From Salegentibacter sp. R32 (GTDB lineage Bacteria > Bacteroidota > Bacteroidia > Flavobacteriales > Flavobacteriaceae): a stretch of DNA of 47,672 bases. Below the pieces are notes generated by a model. The model was not told the origin of the DNA and searched no databases. It saw only the letters and a list, made by a program, of their open reading frames with translations. Location: contig NZ_RXOM01000025.1 of assembly GCF_008692195.1 (NCBI RefSeq), forward strand, positions 1 to 47,672, read 5' to 3'. A program made the translations under genes and the position numbers. Position 1 is the stretch's first letter. Every line of letters begins with the position of its first letter. Positions 1 to 9,401 of the stretch are shown piece after piece.

Positions 1-389
1 ACAGCGCAACGGCAAGGTCCCTTGCCACCAGCGGGTATTACCCCCAGTACGATGCCGAGCTTTTTGACCCCAGGTTTATGGGCTTTGGCACCTTCAACAG
101 GACAGGCCTGGGCGGGGGCGAACTTGAACTGGACACCTCCTTTGCCGCCGTGGCAGAGGCGGGGATAAAACGCGGGGCCGGGGACAACAGCAGCTTTTAT
201 ATAGGGCTGTTCCTCAATTACGGGCTCAACACCATCAACGCTGAAGCCACAGCGCCGGGGCTGGTACGGTACAATGCCAACAGCCCCTCCGATTTTGAAA
301 GCCAGGGGGCCCTTAGCTCCGGTTATGCCGGAGAACTAAGGCTTATATCCTACGGCCTCAAGCTTAGGTTTGCATTTGGCGGCTTTTAA
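1..389 (+). CDS. Outer-membrane beta-barrel protein, C-terminal fragment (5' truncated by window edge)
   Basis: The reading frame is open from position 3 and ends with TAA at 387-389, so at least 128 residues are present and the ATG at 78 is internal. The tail alternates polar and hydrophobic residues, contains IGLFLNYGLN, and finishes ISYGLKLRFAFGGF, with a terminal aromatic as in outer-membrane barrels. It resembles the C-termini of OmpA/porin-like barrels of Bacteroidota, where a 'YTGLYFDYGLN'-like segment precedes a final 'GIKLRLAF'-like strand; this is from memory of the family. GC is 57% (223 of 389 counted), far above the neighbouring genes, and codons favour G or C in third position. 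That suggests transfer or a special gene class. The function beyond an outer-membrane barrel is not known. Expression would end at the terminator at 421-448. Confidence 0.6.
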   Translation, partial: SATARSLATSGYYPQYDAELFDPRFMGFGTFNRTGLGGGELELDTSFAAVAEAGIKRGAGDNSSFYIGLFLNYGLNTINAEATAPGLVRYNANSPSDFESQGALSSGYAGELRLISYGLKLRFAFGGF

Positions 390-420
390 CCGCCCCTAAA
401 TAAAATATATCCTTCTAAAA

Positions 421-448
421 AAAACCTCCCATAACAGGGAGGTTTTTT
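421..448 (+). terminator. Intrinsic terminator after the GC-rich barrel gene
   Basis: A perfect 10-bp stem (421-430 with 437-446) encloses the 6-nt loop ATAACA and runs into a T tract. It isolates the GC-rich gene from the following gene. Confidence 0.85.
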
Positions 449-496
449 GTTTTAATAAACATCAATTATCAAATAATGAATTATTTAATTTTTTGT

Positions 497-504
497 TAAT
501 TTTG
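497..504 (+). promoter_or_regulatory. Candidate Bacteroidota -7 element for the DUF3857 gene
   Basis: TAATTTTG matches TAnnTTTG exactly, 21 bases before the ATG at 525. No convincing -33 TTG is seen at the right distance, so this is a motif match only. Confidence 0.4.
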
Positions 505-524
505 AAAACTCAAATAAGTCATTT

Positions 525-3127
525 ATGTTTTTAAAAAAGAGTTTAAGGAAACTTACGAGATTACTCATTTTCTTCTTTCCACATATAATTTTATTTGCCC
601 AAAATTCAAATAAAATCACCAAGTCTCAATTACCTAATTATGTTTTACCTGTTGAAGTAGATTATGAAAAGACCATCCCATATAATAACTTAAGTACTTA
701 TTATCTTCTATTTGACGAACAATTTGAAATTGAAAACGAAAAGAGATACAGAAGATTTGTCTATAAAATCTTAAATAATTCGGGGTTAGAGGAAGAAGGA
801 AATATAGAAATTATTTTCGACCCTTCTTATTCAACATTATCTTTTCATCACATAAATATTATCCGTGAAGGTAAAGTTATTAACAAGCTAGATATAGATG
901 ACTTTCAGTTACTCCAACGAGAAACAAATATGGATCAAAATGTATATGATGGGCAGTTTACTGCTCTACTTAATTTAACTGATTTAAGAAAAGGTGACAT
1001 TGTGGACTTCTCATATACAATTACAGGTCAAAACCCTATTCATCAACAAAAATTTCAGGATGAGTTTTACTTAACTTTTCAAGAGCCTCTTGGTTACTTA
1101 CATAAACGCATTATTGTTCCTAAAAACAGACAAATACATATAAAAACCAGTAACGGAGCTACTTCTCCCAAAATCACTGAAACACAAAAAAGTAAAATCT
1201 ATGCTTGGACGAAGCAGAGGGCTATAATTATGAAGAGAATACTCCCATCTGGTTTGATCCGAATCCAAAAGTACAAGTATCAGAATTTAAAAACTGGAAA
1301 GACTATATTTCTGTTTACCAAGCTAATTTCATTCAAACAAAACAAGATAGGGATCTTTTAAAAAATAAATTTGAAGAAGTAACGAACATCAGAAAATCGG
1401 ATTCTTTATTTCTCAGAAAATTAATTCGGTTTATTCAAGACGACATTCGCTATTTAGGGTTAGAAAATGGTATTTTTTCTCATCAGCCCCACCCACCCTA
1501 TCAAGTTTTACAACAACGTTTTGGTGACTGTAAAGACAAATCGTTTTTATTAAGTGAACTTTTAAAAGCTTACGGTTATCAGGCACAGCCTGTACTGGTT
1601 AGTTCTTATAAAGGAAAAAACCTACTCGAGAACCTTCCCTCCTCTAACTCTTTTGACCATTGTGTAGTTAGGTTTAAAGAAAATAATAAAGATGAGTATG
1701 CATACATAGACCCTACTCTAACCCTTCAAGGGGGTTCTGTGAAAGAAACCTTTTTCCCTGATTATCAATATGGCTTAGTAATAAATGACTCTACTCAAAA
1801 TCTCATTAAACTTCCCGAACCCGAAATTTCTCGGATTAAAATTAAAGAAGTATTCAACTTAAACAATTTCAATAGTGGTGCATTTCTTGAAGTGGTTACA
1901 ACATATGAAGGTGCGTATGCCGATTATAGACGTTCATTATTCGAACAAATCGATTTAGATGAACTCCAAAAAGATTACACTAATTTTTATAGGAATCTTT
2001 ATCCTAATATTGAACCAGATATAACTTTAAAAATAGAAGATTACCGAAATAAAAACATCCTTATCACTAAGGAGTTCTATAAGATAGATAAAGTATGGTT
2101 TCCTAACCCAACTAATAAAACTTATCTAAATGCAGAATTCTATCCTATTTCTTTAGAAGGATATATGAGTACAATAGGCTCTTCTAAAAGAAAAACGCCC
2201 TATTATGTAGATCCTGTAGAGTTAGAATATAATCAAATAATCAACTCTTCTTATCCCTTCGACATTGAAGATACTTCTTCCGAAATTGAAGGAAATGGTT
2301 ACAGCTTTTCCCAAAACCTTGAAAGTAAAGATGATGGATATCAAATTAATGTTAGCTACAACTATTCGAACTCTAACAGATTCATACCGGTAAAAGACGT
2401 AAAAGACTATTTTCAAGATCATCAAAAGATGCTAGAAAATCTTAACCTTACCATCACTGCAGACCCTACTCTCACCTATAATCCTAATAAACGTGTAGGT
2501 AGCTGGAAAGCAACCCTTATTTCATTTTTTACAATTATTATAAGCACAATTTTATGTATTAAAATTCACAGAAAGTACAATATCGATGTTAAGATAGAAG
2601 AACAATGGCAAAAGAAGATTAATGGTTGGTTAATTTTAATCGGTATTCTACTTTTTCTTAGTCCAATTACTTTATTTTATGAAATAATTACTGCAGGATA
2701 TTTTGAAAAACACACTTGGGCAGAAGTGTTTAGTGAAAATAATTCTATTTTGAGAGGAATTTTATTCACTTCCAATTTATTTATCTATTGGTTTCTGATT
2801 GTATTTAATATTATGCTTATTGTTCAGTTTTTTAAACGAAGAAGTACTTTTCCCAGACTATATGCTTTCTTCTTAGCTTTCACTTTTATCTTAGCTTGCA
2901 CAAATAGTTTATCAGGTATAGCATTTTCTTCAAACCATCTACAACCTTATGAAACTCAAGAAATATACGTTTGGCTAGGAATAAGTTTTGTATTTAAACT
3001 AAGTATAATTTCATTCATTCTCTTCACAGAAAAATCTAAAGATACGTTTACCAAAACTTTCTATTCGAAGAAAATGAAAAATGAAGAAAAACTTAATGAA
3101 TTATCTAATTCTGCTAACCTAAACTAA
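525..3127 (+). pseudogene. DUF3857 / transglutaminase-like / DUF2569 membrane protein, frameshifted
   Basis: The first frame (525-1361) gives a signal-peptide-like N-terminus ending near LFAQ and a DUF3857 domain. The second frame (entered about 1205-1220, ending 3127) continues with a transglutaminase core: FGDCKDKS with the Cys, FDHCVV with the His and YIDPT with the Asp. The C-terminus has four or so membrane segments beginning NGWLILIGILL, like DUF2569. The phrase IYAW in frame one should run straight into GYNYEENTPIWFDPNP in frame two, as in intact family members. Adding one A at about 1212-1213 (ACGAAG to ACGAAAG) restores one frame reading W-T-K-A-E-G. Both halves look well conserved, so the shift is either very recent or a sequencing error. 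The family is common in Bacteroidota; its substrate is unknown. Confidence 0.75.
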
Positions 3128-3202
3128 TTCCATTTCTTCAGAAATCTTTAACAACCCACTGATTAATTAATTCCTATTTTAGAGTAATAAAACTCTAGAA
3201 TT

Positions 3203-4564
3203 ATGGCCTTGTTCAGCAAAATAAAAAACACCATTGGTTTACTGAAAGATGTAGACTTAAATAAATTAGCTAAACTCAATGAAAAAATAGACCTCAAAGA
3301 GGCGATGAATACCTTAGGGAGTTTAGACGACAGACAAATAAAAGGTCTCATGAAAATGCTGAACAACCAAGGTAAAAAAGGTCAGCATAAACTCCCTCCT
3401 ATTGACGGCGACTTCTACAATCTCGATTTAAAACTCACCGAGGAACAAAGGGAATTACAAATAAAAGTGCGAAACTTTATGGAAGATGAAGTCCGTCCTA
3501 TTGTAAACGATTACTGGAACAAGGCTAAATTTCCTTTTGAAATCATCGAAAAATTCGCTCAGCTCAATATCACCGGAGTGCCTTATGAAGGTTACGGCTG
3601 CCCTAACCTGCCCTTTTTAATGGAAGGAATAATTGCTCAGGAAATTGCCCGGGTAGATGTTTCTACCTCCACCTTTTTTGGAGTTCATAGTGGCTTGGCT
3701 ATGGGTTCTATTTACCTCTGCGGAAGCGATGAGCAAAAAGAAGAATGGCTCCCTAAAATGCAAAAATTGGAAAAAATTGGAGCTTTTGGACTTACTGAAC
3801 CTAATGTAGGTTCAGCGGTTTCTCAAGGAATGGAAACCACCTGTAAATTTGATGGTGAAAATTGGATTTTAAACGGACAGAAAAAATGGATTGGAAACGC
3901 CACTTTTGCAGATGTTATTATCATTTGGGCAAAAGACGTAGATTCTCATCAAGTAAAAGGCTTTATCGTAAAAAAAGAAAACCCCGGTTTTAAAGCAGAA
4001 AAAATGGAAGATAAAATGGCATTACGAATTGTACAGAATGCCATCATCACCTTAACAGATTGTAAAGTACCCGAAAGCGACAGACTGCAAAAAGCCAATT
4101 CATTTAAAGATACCGCAAAAGTTTTAAAAATGACCCGTGCCGGAGTGGCTTGGCAAGCGGTTGGCTGCGCAAGAGGAGCTTACGAAAGTGCTTTAAAATA
4201 TACCAAGAAACGGGAACAATTTGGTAAACCTATCGCCTCTTATCAACTGGTACAAAACCATTTAGTGGAAATGCTTTCCAACTTTACTGCTATGCAAACC
4301 ATGGTTTTCAGACTTTCTGAAATGCAAGATGAAGGTATTTTAACCGATGAACATGCTTCATTAGCCAAAGTTTATTGCAGCATGAGAACGAGAGATATTG
4401 TAAGCAGGGCTCGTGAAGTAATGGGCGGTAACGGTATTTTATTAGAACACGATGTTGCACGTTTTGTTGCCGATGCCGAAGCAATTTACAGCTACGAAGG
4501 CACCAAAGAGATTAACTCTTTAATCGTAGGAAGAGCCATTACCGGTTATAGCGCATTTGTATAA
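3203..4564 (+). CDS. Acyl-CoA dehydrogenase family protein
   Basis: FAD-dependent alpha,beta-dehydrogenation of an acyl-CoA, with electrons normally passed to ETF; etfBA lies 13 kb downstream in this window. A helical, charged N-terminal extension of about 70 residues precedes the usual N-terminal domain. The FAD/substrate region includes FGLTEPNVGS and KKWIGNA, and the C-terminal domain has KREQFGKPIASYQLVQ and the family's YEGT motif, with E432 as the likely catalytic base. At 453 residues it is longer than the usual 380-400 because of the extension. Several motifs (ARVDVS, KKWIGNA) are close to glutaryl-CoA dehydrogenase and plant ACX4-type enzymes, but the substrate cannot be assigned. 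The next gene starts 46 bases downstream. Confidence 0.85.
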   Translation: MALFSKIKNTIGLLKDVDLNKLAKLNEKIDLKEAMNTLGSLDDRQIKGLMKMLNNQGKKGQHKLPPIDGDFYNLDLKLTEEQRELQIKVRNFMEDEVRPIVNDYWNKAKFPFEIIEKFAQLNITGVPYEGYGCPNLPFLMEGIIAQEIARVDVSTSTFFGVHSGLAMGSIYLCGSDEQKEEWLPKMQKLEKIGAFGLTEPNVGSAVSQGMETTCKFDGENWILNGQKKWIGNATFADVIIIWAKDVDSHQVKGFIVKKENPGFKAEKMEDKMALRIVQNAIITLTDCKVPESDRLQKANSFKDTAKVLKMTRAGVAWQAVGCARGAYESALKYTKKREQFGKPIASYQLVQNHLVEMLSNFTAMQTMVFRLSEMQDEGILTDEHASLAKVYCSMRTRDIVSRAREVMGGNGILLEHDVARFVADAEAIYSYEGTKEINSLIVGRAITGYSAFV

Positions 4565-4610
4565 ATTTGAAAAAATCTCACTTAGAAATAAATCAACAAA
4601 AGAATTTTTA

Positions 4611-5537
4611 ATGAAAGTAGTTATCATTAGTCCCGGCAGAAAAGATATTCCAGTTTGGGTTTCCACCTTTAAAAAACATCATCTTAATATTGAAGTTGAA
4701 ATTTACCCTGATGATACCAATAGAGAAGAAACTGAATTTATAGCCACCTGGAATCCGCCAGAAGATGCATTCGAAAAATACCCGAATTTAAAAGTAATTG
4801 CTTCCATGGCCGCCGGAGTTAAACACATTACTTCAAAAAATATTCCCGAAAATGTAAAAGTCACCCGGGTAAAAGATGAATATTTAAATTACGATTTGAG
4901 CTATTTCGTGTTAAGTTTAGTATTAAATCATATCAAACATATTCCGCTTTATTTTAAAAACCAGTTAGAAAATAATTGGAACCGAAAAATGTATCTTCGT
5001 CCTGAAGGTGTTACCGTTGGTATTTTAGGATTCGGAAATATTGGACAGGCAATTGGTCAACTTTTACAAAAAAATGACTTCAATGTGATAGGTTGGTCCC
5101 GTTCTGAAAAAAATGTGGAAGGAATAAAAAGTTATACCGAAAATGAATTAGATAGTTTTTTAAACAAAGCTGAAGTATTGGTTTGCATGCTTCCGCACAC
5201 TCCCGAAACTGAAAATATTTTGAATACAGAACTTTTTCAACAATTACCAAAAGACGCTTATTTAATTAATGTAGGGCGTGGAGCACATTTAAATGAAGAA
5301 GATTTGATTCCAGCTTTAGATAGCGGAAAACTTTCAGGAGCGGCTTTAGATGTTTTTAAAGAAGAACCTTTACCAGAAAACCATCCGTTTTGGAATCATC
5401 CTAAAATTTTTGTCACTCCACATACAGCAAGTATCACCAACCCAAAAACGATTGTCCCAAAAATGCTGGAAAATTTTAAACGCTTTAAAAATGGTGAAAA
5501 TCTAAAAGATGAAGTAAATTTAGAAAAAGGCTATTGA
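4611..5537 (+). CDS. D-2-hydroxyacid dehydrogenase, glyoxylate/hydroxypyruvate reductase A-like
   Basis: NAD(P)H-dependent reduction of 2-oxoacids such as glyoxylate or hydroxypyruvate, in the cytoplasm. The start is the ATG at 4611 (MKVVIIS...), giving 308 residues, normal for GhrA-type enzymes; a longer frame from TTG at 4557 would overlap the dehydrogenase upstream and adds residues with no family match. The Rossmann motif GILGFGNIG is at residues 137-145. The catalytic triad of the family is visible as R223 (NVGRGA), E252 (KEEPLP) and H271 (TPHTAS). It sits 46 bp after the acyl-CoA dehydrogenase and 13 bp before the SLC13 gene, so an operon is likely. The exact substrate is not deducible. 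Confidence 0.85.
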   Translation: MKVVIISPGRKDIPVWVSTFKKHHLNIEVEIYPDDTNREETEFIATWNPPEDAFEKYPNLKVIASMAAGVKHITSKNIPENVKVTRVKDEYLNYDLSYFVLSLVLNHIKHIPLYFKNQLENNWNRKMYLRPEGVTVGILGFGNIGQAIGQLLQKNDFNVIGWSRSEKNVEGIKSYTENELDSFLNKAEVLVCMLPHTPETENILNTELFQQLPKDAYLINVGRGAHLNEEDLIPALDSGKLSGAALDVFKEEPLPENHPFWNHPKIFVTPHTASITNPKTIVPKMLENFKRFKNGENLKDEVNLEKGY

Positions 5538-5550
5538 TGCTAGGTAACAA

Positions 5551-7314
5551 ATGACCCTATACTTAACATTTGCGATTATTGCGATCGGGATTATTCTTTT
5601 TGTAAAAGAATATTTCACGATAGATACGACTTCTATCATTATTATGTCGTTGTTCATCGTTTCCGGAGTGCTAAGCCCGGAAGAAGGTTTTGCAGGTTTT
5701 AATCATCCAGCGACAATTACCTTAGGCTGTATGTTTGTGATTAGTGCCGCCATTTTTAAATCGGGCATCATCGACGGACTTTCAGATAAAATTATCAGGC
5801 TTGCTAAAATCAATTACCTTTTTGCGTTGATTACGTTTTGTTTCACCGCAGCAATTTTTTCAGCATTTATTAATGATACTGCCGTTGTTGCAGTACTCAT
5901 TCCTATGGCATTACTGGTTTGCCGCGAGACCGACATCCCTCCTTCCCGACTCTTAATCCCAATTTCTTTTTCAGCTTTATTTGGAGGAACTTGTACTGTT
6001 ATAGGAACCTCCACCAATATTCTAGTCAGCAGTTATGCGAAGAAAAGTGGTTTGGAACCTTTAGGGATGTTTGAGTTTTCCTTAGCTGCTTTATGTTTAC
6101 TAACCTTAGGGATGGTGTATATGTTTGTAGTCGCACCACTACTTTTACCGAAAAGAAAAGGGCTAAAATCCTTAAAAAAACACGCTGAACAATACATTGC
6201 TGAAATTGAATTACAAGAAGGAAATGAGGATATTGACAAAGCAATCATCAACACTAAACTCACCAAAGATTTTGGAGCTCAAATTTTGATGCTGAAACGA
6301 AAACATCATCGGGTTTATGAAATTAACGAAGAAACTATTTTACGGGAAAACGACCTGATTAAAGTGCTTATCGACCCGCAGCATTTGGCAAAACTTCAAT
6401 CCACTACCAATTACAGTTTATTGGGCGACCAGCAATTGGTGAATGAAGAAACCAAAGACGACAAAAAAATCTATGAAGTAATGATTCCGTATGGCTCTTC
6501 TTTAGCAGGAAAATCATTAAGTCAATTGAATTTCAGAAATATTTATTATGCCTCGGTTTTAGCTATTCGGCATCGTAAAGAAACCATCACTAAAGAAGTT
6601 TCTAATGTTACGTTAATGGAAGGCGATATGCTATTACTTTATGCTTCCAACAAGAGCTTAAACACTTTGGTCACCAAAAAATTAGTAGTTACGCTTTCAA
6701 AATATAAAGCAAGGGAATTCAACCTCAAAAAAGCAATCCCTACCCTATTGATTTTAATCGGTGTGATTTTAGCGGCCGCCCTTAATTTAACTTCGATCTT
6801 AATTAGTGCGTTGGTTGGCGCATTATTGGTCGTTTCTACCACCATTTTAAAACCCAAAGAAGCTTACGAAGCTATTGAATGGAAAGTAATTTTTATGGTA
6901 GCCGGTGTACTTTCTATGGGAAAAGCTTTAGAAAAAACCGGAGGCTCAGTATTAATATCAGAATTAATTTACGACAGCATCGGTAGTTTTGATCCTAGAT
7001 TAACGCTTAGTTTGGTGTTCTTAATTACCTTTTTATCAACCAATGTTTTATCGAGCAAAGCCGCTGCAGCTCTAATGACGCCTATCGTGATAAGCTTAGC
7101 CGAAGCGATGGACGTAAACTCACGACCACTGATTATCGCCGTGATGTTTGCCTGTTCATTAACTTTTATGACGCCCGTAAGTTATCCTACCAACACCATG
7201 GTTTACGCGCCGGGTAATTATAAATTTAAAGATTATTTAAAGATAGGAACTCCGCTAAATTTCATAATTTGGATTGCTGCATCATTTATAATTCCATTAT
7301 TTTTTCCTTTTTAG
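5551..7314 (+). CDS. SLC13-family permease with two RCK_C (TrkA-C) domains
   Basis: Inner-membrane transporter of the divalent anion:sodium symporter family; bacterial members of this long form carry sulfate, dicarboxylates or similar anions. The N-terminal half has about five membrane segments and the conserved INDTAVVAVLIP and GTSTNILVS motifs. Two cytosolic RCK_C-like domains follow at roughly residues 205-290 and 300-385 (for example EVMIPYGSSLAGKSL). The second membrane half contains FLSTNVLSSKAAAAL and SLTFMTPVSYPTNTMVY. The length of 587 residues is typical for this SLC13+TrkA-C architecture. The stop TAG is directly followed by the ATG of the next gene. The transported anion is not assigned. 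Confidence 0.85.
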   Translation: MTLYLTFAIIAIGIILFVKEYFTIDTTSIIIMSLFIVSGVLSPEEGFAGFNHPATITLGCMFVISAAIFKSGIIDGLSDKIIRLAKINYLFALITFCFTAAIFSAFINDTAVVAVLIPMALLVCRETDIPPSRLLIPISFSALFGGTCTVIGTSTNILVSSYAKKSGLEPLGMFEFSLAALCLLTLGMVYMFVVAPLLLPKRKGLKSLKKHAEQYIAEIELQEGNEDIDKAIINTKLTKDFGAQILMLKRKHHRVYEINEETILRENDLIKVLIDPQHLAKLQSTTNYSLLGDQQLVNEETKDDKKIYEVMIPYGSSLAGKSLSQLNFRNIYYASVLAIRHRKETITKEVSNVTLMEGDMLLLYASNKSLNTLVTKKLVVTLSKYKAREFNLKKAIPTLLILIGVILAAALNLTSILISALVGALLVVSTTILKPKEAYEAIEWKVIFMVAGVLSMGKALEKTGGSVLISELIYDSIGSFDPRLTLSLVFLITFLSTNVLSSKAAAALMTPIVISLAEAMDVNSRPLIIAVMFACSLTFMTPVSYPTNTMVYAPGNYKFKDYLKIGTPLNFIIWIAASFIIPLFFPF

Positions 7315-7641
7315 ATGAAAAAAGTAAGACTACATAATCCGTTTAAGCCTCAAGTAATTAATGAGAAAAAACTTCGGGAGCATTTGGCTTTAGAACGTAC
7401 TAAACTTGCTAACGAAAGGACTTTACTGGCCTACATTAGAGCATCTTTGTATTTACTTGTGGGCGGAATTGCTTTATTGCAAATTGAAGAATATCCGCGC
7501 GTACATTGGGTAGGTTACGCCTCCTTATGTGTTTGTGTTCTTTTTATTTTAATTGGAGTTTGGCGCTACATTGCCTTAGAAAGAAAATTAAAAAATTTAC
7601 TTTTGCCCGACACACCCGAAGAGGAAGAAAACAAAGCCTAA
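7315..7641 (+). CDS. DUF202 (YidH-like) small membrane protein
   Basis: 108 residues with two or three predicted membrane segments. The N-terminal part carries the DUF202 signature: ALERTKLANERTLLAYIRAS, an Arg-rich helix before the first membrane segment. The start codon abuts the stop of the SLC13 gene (TAGATG), and the next gene starts 4 bp after its stop, so translation is probably coupled. The role of the family is unknown; proposals link it to membrane stress or transporter support, which I cannot confirm from the sequence. Confidence 0.85.
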   Translation: MKKVRLHNPFKPQVINEKKLREHLALERTKLANERTLLAYIRASLYLLVGGIALLQIEEYPRVHWVGYASLCVCVLFILIGVWRYIALERKLKNLLLPDTPEEEENKA

Positions 7642-7644
7642 TTC

Positions 7645-7971
7645 ATGCTCCAAAATTTGGTTCATTATTTTTTGCACTTTATCGCTATTGCAGGAATTGC
7701 TTATTTCTACGATAATAACAACTGGAAAAAATATTGGCTCATTTTACTGGCAACGATGTTGATAGATGCAGATCATTTATTAGCAGAACCTATTTTTCAA
7801 CCGCACCGGTGCAGTATTAATTTTCATCCTTTACATTCTTACTTTGCGATTATAATTTATGTATTGGGAGCACTGTTTATTCAGCATAAAACCTTAAAAC
7901 TTATCTGTATAGGATTATGTTTTCATATGTTTACCGACGGAATCGATTGTTTATGGAATAATTTTGGGTAA
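7645..7971 (+). CDS. DUF6122-like small integral membrane protein
   Basis: 108 residues with about four hydrophobic segments. A pattern of possible metal ligands lies at the membrane borders: LIDADHLLA near residues 33-41, HPLHS near 60, and FHMFTDGIDC near 98. The arrangement recalls the membrane-bound metal-dependent hydrolases of the YdjM/DUF457 type, but the similarity is weak and is my inference. DUF6122 proteins are common in Flavobacteriia. It is the fifth member of a tightly spaced plus-strand run, 10 bp before the next ATG. Confidence 0.7.
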   Translation: MLQNLVHYFLHFIAIAGIAYFYDNNNWKKYWLILLATMLIDADHLLAEPIFQPHRCSINFHPLHSYFAIIIYVLGALFIQHKTLKLICIGLCFHMFTDGIDCLWNNFG

Positions 7972-7980
7972 CTTTAATCT

Positions 7981-8763
7981 ATGAAGCTGAAGTTTTTCTT
8001 ATTAGCGTTTTTTATTCAACTTGCTCTTTTTTCACAAGAAGTGAGCACGAAACTTGTTGAAAAAACACCTTTCCCGTTAGAACGTTTTGTGGGAGTGGAT
8101 AAATTCAATAATTTCTACGGAATTAAGAAAAACACTTTTTATAAAATTGAAGGAAGCAAAACCTATCAATTTGCAGATATTCAGTTAGGGGAATTAACGT
8201 CCGTAGATTTATTAAATCCTTTAAAAATCACCCTTTTTTATCGGGATATGAATACGGTAGTTATTGTAGATAACCGCTTAAATGAAATTAACCGAATTAA
8301 CTTTACGACCATCACCAATTTCAGAAATATAGACCACGCCACCACCGGAAAAGATAATAGTTTGTGGATTTTCAATATAGACCTGCAGAGACTGGAATTG
8401 TTTGATTACAATACCAAAAAAGTATTATTTCACACGCAGCCTATTAACCACGAAATAATTCAGCAAGAAAGCAATTTTAATTTCTGCTGGCTATTGCAAG
8501 AGAAAAAGTTGGAGTTCTATAATTCTTACGGAAGTTTCATGAGTGCTTTTCCCACGACCAAAAACTTTCAATTTACACAAGATAATAACCTGATTGTGGG
8601 TAGAGACCAAGAAAATTGGATGGTTTTAAAACGTGATGCGAAAGCATTTACTCCACTGGAAATTTCTCAAAATGCCGTTAAAGATTTTTATTTGAATAAT
8701 GAAAACCTTTATCTTTACACCGATAATTTTATCTATAGATACCAACTTAATCTATCTAATTAA
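7981..8763 (+). CDS. Exported hypothetical protein, beta-rich
   Basis: I do not recognise a named family. The N-terminus (KLKFFLLAFFIQLALFSQE) is a clear signal peptide with likely cleavage after FS or FSQ. The mature part of about 240 residues is rich in short beta-type stretches with recurring 'V/I-D-N' turns, compatible with a propeller-like fold: FVGVDKFNNFYGIKK, TVVIVDNRLNEIN, NSLWIFNIDLQRLELFD. No lipobox Cys is visible. It lies between the DUF6122 gene (10 bp) and the deoxynucleoside kinase (9 bp), in what is probably one transcript. Similar-sized proteins occur next to deoxynucleoside kinase genes in Flavobacteriaceae as far as I recall. Confidence 0.75.
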   Translation: MKLKFFLLAFFIQLALFSQEVSTKLVEKTPFPLERFVGVDKFNNFYGIKKNTFYKIEGSKTYQFADIQLGELTSVDLLNPLKITLFYRDMNTVVIVDNRLNEINRINFTTITNFRNIDHATTGKDNSLWIFNIDLQRLELFDYNTKKVLFHTQPINHEIIQQESNFNFCWLLQEKKLEFYNSYGSFMSAFPTTKNFQFTQDNNLIVGRDQENWMVLKRDAKAFTPLEISQNAVKDFYLNNENLYLYTDNFIYRYQLNLSN

Positions 8764-8772
8764 CTGAATAAT

Positions 8773-9387
8773 ATGCATGTAGCCATTGCCGGAAATATTG
8801 GTGCCGGAAAAACAACCTTAACAAAACTTTTGGCGAAACATTATAAATGGGAACCTCAATTTGAAGATGTTCTGGAAAACCCTTATTTGGAAGATTTTTA
8901 CAACCAAATGGAGCGTTGGTCCTTTAACCTTCAAATTTATTTTTTAAACAGCAGGTTTCGCCAAATTTTAGAAATTAGGGAAAGTGGTAAGAATATTATT
9001 CAGGATCGTACCATTTACGAGGATGCGTTTATCTTTGCACCTAACTTGCACGCTATGGGATTGCTTACCAACAGGGATTTTAAAAATTACAAATCACTGT
9101 TCGATCTAATGGAAAGTGTAACCAAAGCTCCAGATTTACTTATTTACCTAAGAAGCAGTATTCCCAATTTGGTAGCGCAAATACAAAAACGCGGAAGGGA
9201 TTATGAAAATTCTATATCAATAGATTATTTAAGCAGATTGAATGAACGCTACGAAGCTTGGGTTCACGATTATAGCAAAGGAAATTTGTTGATTATAGAT
9301 GTAGATAATATTAACTTTGTAGACAATCCGGAAGACCTGGGAGATATCATTAATAAAATTGACGGAGAACTTCACGGATTATTTTAA
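8773..9387 (+). CDS. Deoxynucleoside kinase family protein
   Basis: Phosphorylates a deoxynucleoside to its monophosphate for salvage. The P-loop GNIGAGKTT is at residues 7-15. The dNK-family DR(S/T) motif is D78-R79-T80-IYED, and an Arg-rich lid is seen as KRGRDYE. Its 204 residues match the bacterial dAK/dGK-type enzymes. Substrate preference (dA, dG or other) cannot be told from these motifs. The window also encodes a nucleoside transporter (20346-22034), thymidylate synthase and DHFR, which complement a salvage role. Confidence 0.88.
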   Translation: MHVAIAGNIGAGKTTLTKLLAKHYKWEPQFEDVLENPYLEDFYNQMERWSFNLQIYFLNSRFRQILEIRESGKNIIQDRTIYEDAFIFAPNLHAMGLLTNRDFKNYKSLFDLMESVTKAPDLLIYLRSSIPNLVAQIQKRGRDYENSISIDYLSRLNERYEAWVHDYSKGNLLIIDVDNINFVDNPEDLGDIINKIDGELHGLF

Positions 9388-9401
9388 AAAATAAAAATGC
9401 T

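Noticed and set aside
4557-4610. N-terminal extension of the 2-hydroxyacid dehydrogenase from TTG
   Set aside because: It overlaps the preceding gene and adds residues without family match; the ATG at 4611 gives normal length.
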